Positions 1 through 8,906 of a DNA stretch of 64,000 nucleotides are shown here, piece after piece. Numbering within the stretch: position 1 is the stretch's first letter; the number at the start of each line of letters is the position of its first letter. The position numbers and the translations under genes are program-made. Under the pieces are notes generated by a model. That model ran no database searches. It had not been told where the DNA came from and was given only the letters and a program-made list of their open reading frames with translations. The stretch lies in NCBI RefSeq assembly GCF_904846715.1, contig NZ_CAJHBU010000005.1:99994-163993 (forward strand), written 5' to 3'. Source of the DNA: Psychrobacter vallis (GTDB taxonomy: Bacteria > Pseudomonadota > Gammaproteobacteria > Pseudomonadales > Moraxellaceae).

Positions 1-15
1 TGAGGACACGCCCTA
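1..15 (+). repeat. 15-bp motif TGAGGACACGCCCTA, copy 1
   Basis: Identical copies are at 16177-16191 (same strand) and 25402-25416 (opposite strand). The window edge hides what lies to its left. Confidence 0.7.
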
Positions 16-45
16 GTATTTCACGTACAGGCGTTAGCAATAAAC

Positions 46-99
46 GCACGAACTCCCAAAACAAGCGTAAAACCTTAAACTTGTTCTGGGAGTTCGTGC
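46..99. repeat. Strong imperfect hairpin
   Basis: A 13-bp perfect arm (GCACGAACTCCCA at 46-58, mirrored at 87-99) is extended inward by AACAAG/CTTGTT after a one-base mismatch, leaving a loop of about 14 bases. It lies downstream of the leftward transporter gene but has no T-run on either strand, so it is not a standard intrinsic terminator. It could still stabilise the 3' end of that transcript. Confidence 0.6.
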
Positions 100-144
100 T
101 TAAACGATTTATCTCAATAGTGTACTTATTTTACTCACATCTAC

Positions 145-1080
145 CTAAAGTCTGCGCGCGGCCAAAATGCCACTCTCTACTTCAGATTTTTTTAGTTTAT
201 TGTACTTGGCACTGAATACCCTGACTAAAATCCCTGCGGTTAAGAACATAATTAACGTATAAATGGCAGGCGTCAGCGACATTTTATAGTTGGCAAGTAA
301 CGTCAATGCCATAAATATCGACAAGGTGCTGTTCTGCAAGCCGACTTCTAGTGTCACTGACGCTCTTTGCGCTAAGTTTAAACCAAACCATTTACTGGTG
401 TAGTAACCAAGCGCCATGGTAGAGAGATTTAATAATAAAGATACCGGTCCCGTGGCAAGGAAAGCCTCAACGATGATGTCTCTTTGAACATAGCTCAAAA
501 AAGCCACTAAAAAGGCCAGAAATATAACGCCAAATCTAGACACGTACCGCTGCGAATTGTCCGCGACCTTTGGCGCAAAGCGTTTGATCAGCATACCAAC
601 ACTAATAGGTACAATCGTCAGCAGCACCAAGGTAAGCACTGTCTTTAATACAGGCAATTGGAACTCGCTGCCCGCGCCCATAAAGTGAATCAATGAAAAG
701 CTCAGAACGACAGGAATACTAAACACGGTGATGACGCTGGCAATCGCCGTCATAGTCACGGATAACGCCACATCACCTTTGGCCAAATAGGCAAATAAGT
801 TGGAAGTTGTACCGCCTGGACATAATACCAATAACATGACGCCGACTGCATACTCAGGCTCAAGCGGCATGATATTTGCCAACGTAAAACCAATAATAGG
901 TAACAGTAACAGCTGATTGGTCAAGCCAATACCGACAGCTTTTGGGTATTTTAGAACGCGTTTAAAATCGTTTGCGACGAGGGTCAGACCCATACCCATC
1001 ATAATCAAAAATAGGCAAATAGGAATGACAACTGAATTTACTAACGTGACTATCTCAAGACTTTCCATAACTACATCCAT
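145..1080 (-). CDS. Bile acid:sodium symporter (BASS) family transporter
   Basis: Predicted inner-membrane secondary transporter of 311 residues, about the usual length for the family, hydrophobic throughout with roughly nine or ten membrane segments. The two motifs typical of BASS proteins are visible: CPGGTTSNLFAYLAKGD near residues 88-104 and EVGLQNSTLSIF near 245. Bacterial members carry organic anions, including bile acids and pantoate (PanS), with sodium; the substrate here cannot be told. Translation may start at residue 1 or at a second Met at residue 5. An AGGGT ribosome-site-like sequence lies in a small GACCC/GGGTC stem just upstream. It is transcribed alone, with a 305-bp gap before the next upstream gene. 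Confidence 0.85.
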   Translation of the reverse strand: MDVVMESLEIVTLVNSVVIPICLFLIMMGMGLTLVANDFKRVLKYPKAVGIGLTNQLLLLPIIGFTLANIMPLEPEYAVGVMLLVLCPGGTTSNLFAYLAKGDVALSVTMTAIASVITVFSIPVVLSFSLIHFMGAGSEFQLPVLKTVLTLVLLTIVPISVGMLIKRFAPKVADNSQRYVSRFGVIFLAFLVAFLSYVQRDIIVEAFLATGPVSLLLNLSTMALGYYTSKWFGLNLAQRASVTLEVGLQNSTLSIFMALTLLANYKMSLTPAIYTLIMFLTAGILVRVFSAKYNKLKKSEVESGILAARRL

Positions 1081-1385
1081 GTAGATAAGACCCTGCTCTG
1101 GGTCAGTTTATGATAATGCCGTGATGCTTAATCAGCCAATCCTGCTGATTATTTTAGGTAAAAGCCATCAACGTCATCAGCGTTTTTGTGTGATGCTTTT
1201 TTGTACCGTACTATTTTTGCAGGACAACGAGGTACATGTCCCACCATAATTTTGGAACAAGGAAAGTAAGTATATCGTTGTGAAAGTCTCTTTATTTGCT
1301 TTATTCAACTACTCGCCAGTCAAATATGAAATATTGTCTTGTAAAATACATAAAGAATATGCGGATTAACATTTAAGCAGAAGGT
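1081..1385. other. Intergenic region without a supported gene
   Basis: This gap between two leftward genes holds two small inverted repeats: AATCAGC/GCTGATT at 1130-1150 and GACCC/GGGTC at about 1090-1103. Neither is followed by a T-run. The promoter of the BASS transporter probably lies here, but I cannot place it. Confidence 0.4.
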
Positions 1386-1889
1386 CTAAATAGAGGATTT
1401 GGAATGAGCAATCGTAGAGCCAGCACCGTCGATACTGATGACCGCTGTGCCATAAGCAATGGCTTCTACCATGCTGCCCAATTGGTTGATGTTAGTAACC
1501 TCAAGGCGTACGCCATAAATATGCGTGTATCCTTTAGCGTTGGCCTCAGTACGCATACGTACGATAGCCTCACGGCGAGCACGATCTAATAATGTCTCAT
1601 AAGTGGTTAAGTTTTTGCCAAACAAACTTAATACCCGAGCGATAATCATTTTAAAATAATCTTGGGCAATGACGACGCTGCCAAGCACCAACTCGCCCTC
1701 ACTATCAGCCGCAAGCTTAGGACGATAAAAACGCTCGCTTGAGACAATAATATGAGCCAGCTCCTGCTCGGCAATGCTCAACTGCGCCAAATGCTGACGC
1801 TCATGACGCGACCCAAAAAACCAACCAGCGGCGAATAATAAAACAAATGGCGCATAGTTGATAAGAAATTGAGTGAGGGAGTTATTCAT
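1386..1889 (-). CDS. Membrane-anchored YbjQ-like (DUF74) protein
   Basis: A 167-residue protein with one N-terminal membrane segment (about residues 8-26) followed by a YbjQ/DUF74-type domain. The C-terminal part, with RARREAIVRMRTEANAKGY and then an AYGTAV strand, matches the heavy-metal-binding-domain family, whose soluble members form pentamers. It is a paralog of the next upstream gene, 49 bp away, which lacks the membrane segment, so the two are probably co-transcribed. AAGAGA precedes the chosen ATG. The biochemical role of the family is not established. Confidence 0.7.
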   Translation of the reverse strand: MNNSLTQFLINYAPFVLLFAAGWFFGSRHERQHLAQLSIAEQELAHIIVSSERFYRPKLAADSEGELVLGSVVIAQDYFKMIIARVLSLFGKNLTTYETLLDRARREAIVRMRTEANAKGYTHIYGVRLEVTNINQLGSMVEAIAYGTAVISIDGAGSTIAHSKSSI

Positions 1890-1938
1890 GACACGTCTCT
1901 TAATATAAAAAGCATCAATGCTTTTGAGATTTGGCTAA

Positions 1939-2385
1939 TTAACCAAAAGGATTGAAACGTGGCAAATCATCTGTCGGCACAGGTGCTGGGGTTTGCGTCG
2001 GCGGGTATTGGTCAGATTGTTGATGACCATTCGTTGGCGGATTTTGATAAGACTGCAGTTGCATCGGTACGGCTTTGACAGCCGTACCATAAACAAACAG
2101 CTCAGAAGCGCCTTGCGCAATGCTAGAGGTCGAAAAGCGCAGACCAACGACGGCATCAGCGCCGAGTGCTTCGGCCTTGACAATCATCCGATCTATGGCT
2201 TCTTGACGCGACTCTTCTAGCAGCTCGGTATAAGCCGTCAACTCACCACCGACGATGTTTTTTAGGCCAGCAAACAAGTCTTTGCCGACATGCTTTGAGC
2301 GCACGGTACTGCCGTACACCACATCGAGGCGCTCGGTGATTTGATAGTTAGGCAAGTGCTCAAGGTTGGAGAGTTGCACAGTCAT
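1939..2385 (-). CDS. YbjQ family (DUF74) heavy-metal-binding-domain protein
   Basis: A 148-residue cytosolic protein. Residues 1-105 form a recognisable YbjQ domain (TERLDVVYGSTVRSKHVGKD, then SRQEAIDRMIVKAEALGAD and FVYGTAV). The remaining roughly 40 residues are a Pro/Gln-rich tail (QNPPTNGHQQ, TQTPAPVP) that short YbjQ proteins lack. AAGGGC stands in front of the ATG. The family is called heavy-metal-binding from structure, not from demonstrated physiology. It pairs with the membrane-anchored paralog downstream. Confidence 0.85.
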   Translation of the reverse strand: MTVQLSNLEHLPNYQITERLDVVYGSTVRSKHVGKDLFAGLKNIVGGELTAYTELLEESRQEAIDRMIVKAEALGADAVVGLRFSTSSIAQGASELFVYGTAVKAVPMQLQSYQNPPTNGHQQSDQYPPTQTPAPVPTDDLPRFNPFG

Positions 2386-2489
2386 AGTACGCCCTTGTCG
2401 GTGACTTAATAGGATGATTCAAAAAACGTTAAACAGCGCTCACAACGAAACACATGGGGATCAGTCAGCGCCGCTCATCAGTTCAGTGG

Positions 2490-3047
2490 CTAATCATTGG
2501 TATGAAATAACAAAAACAATTCTGTCAAATTGCCTTCAATGCTATTGGCCATTTGCACCAATTTATCTTCATCTTTACGCATCTCAGCAAGCTCTGGATC
2601 TTCATCATCAATACCGCTCAATACAATCATGGGCAAGGTCAATACTGCCACATCTTCTGCGGTCTCTTCGTCTTCAAACCAATCGCTGGCTTCATCGCCA
2701 TACATCGCATCTACAAAACCAATCGACCAAGCGACGATATCTGACTCATCTGAAAAATCGACTGCCACCTCTTCGTCACCCGCATCTTCGCCAAACGGCA
2801 ATTCAATAGGCGTCTCGTTTTTTAGCTCAGCCATGATAGAGTCGCGCCAGCGCTTGATGCCATCGATGACATTGTCTGGAATCTCACTAACATGACCTTC
2901 AAACAATGCATCCATCCAATTGGGCAACGGACGCCCAATCACGGTGGCTGTCAAAAAGCCGTGAGCGGCAACACTATCAAGCACAAACTGGCTTTCTTGA
3001 TTGTCCAAGTAGTCTAGTAATTCATCGAAACTTAATGGGTTACTCAT
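2490..3047 (-). CDS. YgfB/YecA (UPF0149) family protein
   Basis: An acidic protein of about 185 residues of the YgfB/YecA type, recognisable by the early motif LLDYLDNQESQF, a VIGRPLPNWMDALFEG stretch, and the Asp/Glu-rich C-terminal part ending LTELFLLFHTND. I chose the ATG at 3047 (MSNPLSFDEL) because AAGGA lies correctly before it; an in-frame ATG ten codons earlier has no such site. The C-terminal Cys/His SecA-like zinc motif of some YecA proteins is absent. Function is unknown; in Pseudomonas a YgfB protein has been tied to regulation of peptidoglycan-recycling and beta-lactamase genes, which may not carry over. Confidence 0.75.
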   Translation of the reverse strand: MSNPLSFDELLDYLDNQESQFVLDSVAAHGFLTATVIGRPLPNWMDALFEGHVSEIPDNVIDGIKRWRDSIMAELKNETPIELPFGEDAGDEEVAVDFSDESDIVAWSIGFVDAMYGDEASDWFEDEETAEDVAVLTLPMIVLSGIDDEDPELAEMRKDEDKLVQMANSIEGNLTELFLLFHTND

Positions 3048-3326
3048 ATTGTTATTGTCCTTGAGAGAGTGCGTCACTCACCACAAACGCTTGGTTAAAT
3101 GCCGTATAGCGGATAATCTGAAAATAAAGGTCATTTGGACAAAGTAGCCAAACAACCCTTATAAAATAAGAACGATTGAACAGAAGGGCTTGCTAGCAAC
3201 CATAAAAAATCACTAAACAAGATATGATTAGCTTAACACAGTCCAATAAATATCTAGCAATAAAGAGCTTTAGTCGGCTCAAAAACTTTAGCCTCTATAA
3301 CCCATATCATGAGTCAACGTTAACCA

Positions 3327-3560
3327 CTAAAGATCATCGTCCCAGTCATCGCCATCTTCGTCGAAGTTATCGATATCATCTAGATCATCTTTTAGCTCTT
3401 TGGCGAGACGTTTTTCTTCTAACAAATTGTCTATTAATCGACGTTTCTCAAGGCTGCTCAAGCGTGTACGCACACTTGTTTCGGCCTCTTCTACCATCTT
3501 TGCATCATCATCGTCGACAAAATCATCATCAAAATCATCGTCAATATCAGCGTCACTCAT
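3327..3560 (-). CDS. Small acidic PA3496-like protein
   Basis: A 77-residue, very Asp-rich protein with acidic N- and C-terminal ends around a charged helix (SLEKRRLIDNLLEEKRLAKEL). This resembles the small gammaproteobacterial PA3496 family (putative regulatory or envelope-related protein, role unproven). AGGAG precedes the ATG at good spacing. It lies about 280 bp upstream of the YgfB-like gene on the same strand. The strongly acidic composition could suit a nucleic-acid mimic or a partner of a basic protein; that is inference. Confidence 0.7.
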   Translation of the reverse strand: MSDADIDDDFDDDFVDDDDAKMVEEAETSVRTRLSSLEKRRLIDNLLEEKRLAKELKDDLDDIDNFDEDGDDWDDDL

Positions 3561-3744
3561 GAAAAACTCCTGTCGTTTTTGGCAAACGTATTAATAATAC
3601 ATCAATATATATATGCCTTATAAAGTCTCTATTGAGCGTTGTCAATCCTTTTTATCACGATGATAGGTTTTGTGTTCAATACCAAGGCAGTAATATGGAC
3701 AATATAACAGACAATTGTATATATATTAGTGAAAATAAGTACGG

Positions 3745-5208
3745 TTAACTGGGTGACTCTTGCTCATTTTCAATCATTAACACGGCATTACGTACGTCCG
3801 CCAAACGCTGAATCATTGCGTCATTACCGCCATCGAATATCGCACATTCGCGTTCATAGACAGTCGTTGGGCGCATGATGCTCTGCACTTGTACATGGTG
3901 ACTGATTTGCTTGAGACCAGCATTCGGCAATAAAATCAGCATTTGCTCTTTTTTGCCGATACTGTCTAGCAGCTGGGTCATTACTTCCGATTGCGCATCA
4001 TCACTGACGCCCGCTTTTGCCGGTAGCGCAAAGCGTGAGAGTTCGATGTGTTTATCGTGGATAATCTTATTCAGCATTAGATATAATTTGCCAAGCATCA
4101 CCCCTGCTAGCGCGACTTTTGCATGGCTGTTGTCCGCTTTTAACAACACGCTAGCACCACTACCCTCAAAATGTGGTTCATTCATCACACCCACACCCAG
4201 CAACAAGGGTTGCTTAAGGAGCTCGGTGACGGCTTGGTTCAATAGCTGCGTACATAATGCCAGATAAGGCAAGCGCTGGGCGGGTGCGAGACGCTCAAGC
4301 ATATTAAATTCGTCATGGAACACAATGTGCACTCTGACACTGTCCAATGACCGTGTGGCAGATAGTCGAGAGGCGCTACTAGACTTATGGTTACTACTGT
4401 TAGCACCGCTTATTTGATCTTGTTGACTATCCGCTGCTCGCACGTCAGCCGCATCTTCATCAGTGCTGGCAACAACACCTGTAGCATCACTCGCTACCGT
4501 TTGATGCTGCTGTGCTCTTAAATATTGATTGACTTCATTATGGACATCAAGCTTACGTACATGAGCTGAATCATCGCCCGTCTCACGCTCAGAAGGATTG
4601 CCAGTGCTTTCGCTATTCATGGAGTCGGTTGAACGGCTTTCACGATCATAGCGGCGTTGATCGATTTGCTGATATTGCTCACGATGCAAATCTTGAATTT
4701 CGCGGCTTAGGGCATTGATTTGTTCTTTGGTTGGGCGAGCAAGATAGCCATAAATTAACCACAATAATAAATGCAGCAGCATGGTGCCAATCACAAATGG
4801 CCACTGCATGGCGATAATCTCACCTTTGCTCACATCTTTCAAAGTCAAGGCTACGCTACCAATCACGGCATCACCTTTGGTGGCAATTTGACGAATGGTC
4901 TCACCTTGTTGCATAGGTGCATTACCAACAGGAACCAAAATTTCATCATTATTGTCTTTAATCAAAATCCGTGTGACGTCTTGTTCGCTGGTATAGCGAT
5001 TGGCAATAACACTGAGACTGACACGGTCTTTGTTTTCTAGAGACAACCTTGCTTCATCAATCAGCTGGGCGACCATCTGCTCGCCTTTTAACGCACGACT
5101 TTCGCTCAGCTGCTGATCTGTACTAATGACCAATAGCAGAGTTTGCAAACAAAAACTAACCAGAAGAATAATGGCAAACAACCCTTGCCGCGGCGCTAAA
5201 TACGTCAT
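3745..5208 (-). CDS. AhpA/YtjB-like membrane protein (SMP_2 family)
   Basis: A 487-residue inner-membrane protein with a TM segment at about residues 12-29, a periplasmic domain of about 100 residues, a second TM near 133-153, then a cytoplasmic part. The cytoplasmic part begins with a long Ser/Asp/Gln-rich, probably disordered linker (about 180-285) and ends in a folded domain (about 290-487). Topology and the divergent position next to serB match the YtjB/AhpA (SMP_2) family, which sits next to serB in E. coli as well. The linker is unusually long. No catalytic motif is visible and the function is unknown. Confidence 0.65.
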   Translation of the reverse strand: MTYLAPRQGLFAIILLVSFCLQTLLLVISTDQQLSESRALKGEQMVAQLIDEARLSLENKDRVSLSVIANRYTSEQDVTRILIKDNNDEILVPVGNAPMQQGETIRQIATKGDAVIGSVALTLKDVSKGEIIAMQWPFVIGTMLLHLLLWLIYGYLARPTKEQINALSREIQDLHREQYQQIDQRRYDRESRSTDSMNSESTGNPSERETGDDSAHVRKLDVHNEVNQYLRAQQHQTVASDATGVVASTDEDAADVRAADSQQDQISGANSSNHKSSSASRLSATRSLDSVRVHIVFHDEFNMLERLAPAQRLPYLALCTQLLNQAVTELLKQPLLLGVGVMNEPHFEGSGASVLLKADNSHAKVALAGVMLGKLYLMLNKIIHDKHIELSRFALPAKAGVSDDAQSEVMTQLLDSIGKKEQMLILLPNAGLKQISHHVQVQSIMRPTTVYERECAIFDGGNDAMIQRLADVRNAVLMIENEQESPS

Positions 5209-5633
5209 GATATGGTAAACTTTTTTAGATAAAAGAAATTAAAAAACAAGGCTATCGCTCATTTTTTGGCTAAGTTAAAAAAAACGGTACTACAAAACGG
5301 TTATTCAAAAGACAACTACTTAACATAAGCGGACGCATTTTGGGATGCTGCGAAAAATTCATACCAGTAGCACGGCATCTTTTTAAATTGGATCGACCAC
5401 TGACACCCTTCATCTCCTCAGCCCATTCTCTCCACTATATCACCATAATAAACCTTGTAGCGTTAGCAACTTTATAAATTTATCACAATAAAGGTATTCA
5501 ATTTTATCTGCTTTTTGAGTGACAATAGCGGTTTTTAGTGAACCATGATACTTTGCGTGTCCTCTATAGGCGCTGCCCAGTAAAACTGGTATTATTCCTA
5601 ATCTTATATAAGCATACAAGGGACAATTGAGCC
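5209..5633. other. Divergent promoter region between ahpA-like gene and serB
   Basis: This 425-bp region between divergent genes must hold promoters for both, although no strong -35/-10 pair stands out. It contains a half copy of the 108-bp repeat family at 5342-5398. Confidence 0.5.
5342..5398 (-). repeat. Half copy of the 108-bp palindromic repeat
   Basis: Read on the minus strand, this stretch runs GTCGATCCAATTTAAAA, then GTGCTACTGGTATGAATTTT and GCAGCATC, matching the first half of the copies at 11337 and 28332. The second half, with CACAGCAAGC, is missing. Confidence 0.6.
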
Positions 5634-6815
5634 ATGCCAAACAATACATCTTATTCGTTACCAAAAGACAGCAAAGCATGGCAACAAGCCGTCGATTCTA
5701 TTGCGTCACTATTACCTGACGATACCAATTTGCAAGATTTTGATGCGCTACAGTCTCTGCCTGTTTTTGCCCTAATTGTCGTACTACCTAACAAAGTGTC
5801 AACGCTTGATATTCATCAATATGTGCAATCGTGGGTAGATGAGCAGCCAAGCTGGCATTTGGTCACTGTCGCAGAAGATACCGATGCAAGCTTTGTCAAT
5901 ATCACCGTTGCGGATACAGAGCCCATGGCAGGAGGCGCACAGCGTCTGCCTTTTACGCAATCGCAAGTATTCCGATACTTGCTGGTGCCAGTGACCGATA
6001 CACTCATGCATCCAGGCAAAAAAACCGCAGCCGCTCACATTATCGATGACCAGCTGACGACACGCTTACGTCGTGATTTAACCGAAGAATATAAAAACAC
6101 GAACAGTGCCAACAAATTAGATGTCGTCGATTGCCATATTTTATCTGTCGGTCATATGCTACGCACTCATAAGCTTGCCTGCTTTGATATGGATTCAACC
6201 TTAATCGAACAAGAAGTCATCGTCGAGCTGGCCAAAACTGCAGGTATTGGTGAGGAAGTCGCAGCGATCACTGAAGCGGCAATGCGCGGTGAGATGGAAT
6301 TCGATGAGTCATTCGCGCAGCGTGTGGCGTTATTAAAAGGTATCTCAACCGACGTGCTTGATGACATATGCAGTCGCTTAACACTATCAACAGGGGCTCG
6401 CACCACGATCAGTGCGCTAAAAGCATTGGGCTATCATACGGTTCTGGTATCAGGCGGCTTTACTTATTTTGCGCGTTATATCGCTGAACAGTTGGGTATT
6501 GATGAAGTGCATGCCAACGCATTAGATATCGAAGAAGGTGAAGTAACCGGACATGTACAGTTGCCCATCATAAATGGTGCCAAAAAAGCCGCTATCGTCG
6601 AACATACGGCTCAGCGTTTGGGGATTGAGATGTCACAAGTCGTTTGCATTGGTGATGGTGCCAATGATTTACCGATGATGACCATTGCTGATTTAGGCGT
6701 CGCTTACCGTGCCAAGCCAATCGTCCAAGCAAGAGCAGATGCGGCTGTCAATGTGACGGGGCTTGAAGGCACACTTTATGCCCTTGGTTATCCATCGCTT
6801 GCGCCTACTCAGTAA
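5634..6815 (+). CDS. serB: Phosphoserine phosphatase SerB
   Basis: Catalyses the last step of serine synthesis, O-phosphoserine to serine plus phosphate, in the cytosol. The C-terminal HAD domain is complete: nucleophile motif DMDST at 185-189, VSGGF at about 272, and GDGANDLPMM starting at 340. Strong SerB-family stretches (AAMRGEMEFDESF, SLKG-type VALLKG) follow motif I. About 170 N-terminal residues form a separate, probably ACT-like domain; the protein (393 aa) is longer than E. coli SerB (322). GGGA ten bases before the ATG supports this start. It is a single gene, divergent from the AhpA-like gene. Confidence 0.95.
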   Translation: MPNNTSYSLPKDSKAWQQAVDSIASLLPDDTNLQDFDALQSLPVFALIVVLPNKVSTLDIHQYVQSWVDEQPSWHLVTVAEDTDASFVNITVADTEPMAGGAQRLPFTQSQVFRYLLVPVTDTLMHPGKKTAAAHIIDDQLTTRLRRDLTEEYKNTNSANKLDVVDCHILSVGHMLRTHKLACFDMDSTLIEQEVIVELAKTAGIGEEVAAITEAAMRGEMEFDESFAQRVALLKGISTDVLDDICSRLTLSTGARTTISALKALGYHTVLVSGGFTYFARYIAEQLGIDEVHANALDIEEGEVTGHVQLPIINGAKKAAIVEHTAQRLGIEMSQVVCIGDGANDLPMMTIADLGVAYRAKPIVQARADAAVNVTGLEGTLYALGYPSLAPTQ

Positions 6816-6923
6816 TCACTAAGCGCTCAAAATCAGAGTACAAACCAAAACCTAAGCCAAATTACGTTTTTTATCATTGGTATTAACCCTCAACACTTAT
6901 TATTAGATAATGAAGGACTGTCC

Positions 6924-7913
6924 ATGACGGTACCACAACCACCACTTCCAAACGAGCCGTCAGCGCCACAGCCATTGGATCAAGATACCACTCTTACGAC
7001 GAGAGATACGCCAAAGCAGTTATGTGGTGTTTATATCAAAGGCATGGCCATGGGCGCAGCAGATATCGTGCCTGGCGTCTCTGGTGGTACCATTGCGCTG
7101 ATTGCTGGTATTTATGAGCGCCTGATTAATGCGCTGAGTAGTATCGGCCCCAATCTTTGGCAAGTATTTCGGCAGCAAGGCGGTCTCAAAGGACTAATGG
7201 CTGTCTGGCGCCAAGTTGATGCAACATTTTTGCTTTTCCTGCTGCTAGGGATTGCCACCAGTTTTGCCACGCTAGCGGGTATTATCAAGTACCTGCTAGA
7301 CAATGAGCCACTATTTATTTGGTCGTTCTTTTTTGGCTTGGTGGTCGCCACAGTCTTGATACTGTTGAGTGAAATTGAGCGCTGGAATATAGGACGGGCG
7401 GTACTATTCGCCGTTGGACTTGTCTTTGCAGTGATTGTTAGCAGCTTGCCTTTACTGACGGCCACGCCAAGTTTGCCGTATTTGTTTTTTGCAGGAGCAA
7501 TTGCCATTTGTGCCATGATATTGCCAGGTATATCGGGGTCTTTTATCCTATTGCTATTGGGCGCTTATGACACGGTACTAGAAGCGGTACACACCCTTAA
7601 TTTTGCGATCATCTTGACTGTCATGGCTGGCATGGTAACTGGGCTGTTGCTATTTACCCGCGCCCTTAAATGGTTGTTATCCCGCTACTATCAAGCAACC
7701 TTGGCGTTACTGACAGGCTTTATCGCCGGTTCTTTGGTCAAAGTGTGGCCGTGGAAAGTAGATGCGTTAGGTGCTCTAAACAGTGAGGCGGTGACTAACG
7801 TGATGCCATGGCAATATCCTACTGGTCCGCATTGGTTCATCACAATTGGCCTGATGCTACTGGGTGCCGTTCTGGTATCATTGTTGTCTTGGTGGGGCAA
7901 CCGTCGCAGCTGA
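6924..7913 (+). CDS. DUF368 family protein, probable undecaprenyl-phosphate flippase (PopT type)
   Basis: A polytopic inner-membrane protein of 329 residues with about eight membrane segments. The family signature GMAMGAADIVPGVSGGTIAL is at about residues 40-59, and a second copy-like ILPGISGSFILLLLGAYD near 200. DUF368 proteins (PopT) were shown to recycle the lipid carrier undecaprenyl phosphate across the membrane for cell-wall synthesis. The first 35 residues are Pro-rich and cytosolic. AAGGAC before the ATG supports the start. It follows serB by 108 bp; a shared transcript is possible, but no functional link is evident. Confidence 0.85.
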   Translation: MTVPQPPLPNEPSAPQPLDQDTTLTTRDTPKQLCGVYIKGMAMGAADIVPGVSGGTIALIAGIYERLINALSSIGPNLWQVFRQQGGLKGLMAVWRQVDATFLLFLLLGIATSFATLAGIIKYLLDNEPLFIWSFFFGLVVATVLILLSEIERWNIGRAVLFAVGLVFAVIVSSLPLLTATPSLPYLFFAGAIAICAMILPGISGSFILLLLGAYDTVLEAVHTLNFAIILTVMAGMVTGLLLFTRALKWLLSRYYQATLALLTGFIAGSLVKVWPWKVDALGALNSEAVTNVMPWQYPTGPHWFITIGLMLLGAVLVSLLSWWGNRRS

Positions 7914-8243
7914 TTTTATAAGAAGTATCCTTAAAGTATTTTTCTCAAAATCTCAGATACCATCAACCCCATATCAAATCAATATATAGCTAGCTCTGTA
8001 CGACTGGGATAGATTTGAAAGAATATATCCCAGTCCGCCGACTCTTTTTATATCGACCTAACTATAAAAATAAGTGCCCAATCTTGCGGTACTTAGTCTC
8101 AAAATCTGTACTAAAAACCCCTCAAATACGCTAAAAAATCAAACGTCAACGGTTGTCGCAAAGTCGCCTCTCCCCCCTTTAGCTTTGTTCAGCAAGCTCT
8201 CATAATAGCCTTATTGGAATTCACCTTATGAATAGCGAGATGA
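7914..8243. other. Intergenic region holding an inverted repeat element
   Basis: No gene is supported in this 330-bp gap. It holds the repeat element at 8002-8066, whose hairpin followed by TTTTTATA could also weakly terminate the DUF368 transcript. Confidence 0.5.
8002..8066 (-). repeat. Short TATAGT-ended repeat with GACTGGGA hairpin, copy 1
   Basis: An inverted repeat GACTGGGATA (8002-8011) / TATCCCAGTC (8027-8036) is followed by GACTCTTTTTATATCGACC and ends ACTATA. Read on the minus strand, it aligns along its length with the element at 8648-8704, which lies in the opposite orientation on the other side of the small gene at 8244. Its outer end also matches 50253-50274. Confidence 0.7.
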
Positions 8244-8645
8244 ATGATGTTACTGACTATATTTTCTGTTATTGGTGTCGATACGTGGAGCAGTGCCACA
8301 GTGCTGGGTTATGCCGTGCTGGCAGGTTTGGTAATGGCACTCGCCTTATCATCACAACGTTGGCTGCTTTGGTACTTATTCGGTGGTATGGCATATTGGC
8401 TAGCGGTCGAAGCCATCCAATACGTACTAGCAAATCGTCCTATGCTGTCAGCTTTATCGGAGTGGCATCGCTATGTCATTGCCATGGGTATCAGTTGGTT
8501 GCCGCTGTTGGGTTGGGTATTGTATCGGGCACTTCGTTATGAGGATGTCAGTAAATCAGTGCAGCAGCAGCGCGCATTGGAAGCTGCACGTTATATCGAA
8601 CATACCCCTGTCTATGACGACGATTATCAGCCACGCTTTCATTAA
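8244..8645 (+). CDS. Small inner-membrane protein of unknown function
   Basis: A 133-residue protein with about three membrane segments (roughly residues 15-35, 40-62 and 76-98) and a charged C-terminal tail of about 35 residues (VSKSVQQQRALEAARYIEH). I do not recognise a family. Tandem ATGs at 8244 and 8247 are candidate starts; only a weak GAGA precedes them, and an overlapping reading frame from 8228 looks like a shadow. The gene is bracketed by two copies of the same repeat element in inverted orientation (8002-8066 and 8648-8704). Confidence 0.6.
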   Translation: MMLLTIFSVIGVDTWSSATVLGYAVLAGLVMALALSSQRWLLWYLFGGMAYWLAVEAIQYVLANRPMLSALSEWHRYVIAMGISWLPLLGWVLYRALRYEDVSKSVQQQRALEAARYIEHTPVYDDDYQPRFH

Positions 8646-8647
8646 GC

Positions 8648-8704
8648 TATAGTCAGGTCAACATAAAACAAGGTCAGCGAGACTGGGAGAAATTTGTCCC
8701 AGTC
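8648..8704 (+). repeat. Short TATAGT-ended repeat with GACTGGGA hairpin, copy 2
   Basis: Begins TATAGTCAGGTCAACATAAA, continues through AGGTCAGCGA and ends in the hairpin GACTGGGA (8681-8688) / TCCCAGTC (8697-8704). It is the inverted partner of the element at 8002-8066. No T-run follows the hairpin. Confidence 0.7.
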
Positions 8705-8906
8705 TTGCGTTATCATATATCCGTTTTATTTATTATCGACAGAATAACTATGTTCATTCATTGCAATGTTACAAGATACTTAACGCTCTCTACGTAACTA
8801 CTAAAGAATTGAGACTTATTAATCGTTTATAATCTATTTATATATTTGTCACAAAAATTGTTATAAAGTACGCGTTATTTTGCGTCTCATTGTTAGGAGT
8901 TCAATT

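Noticed and set aside
8828..8833. A perfect TATAAT upstream of the SCP2-domain gene
   Set aside because: The only good -35-like sequence, TTGAGA at 8809, gives a 13-bp spacer, so the promoter cannot be supported.
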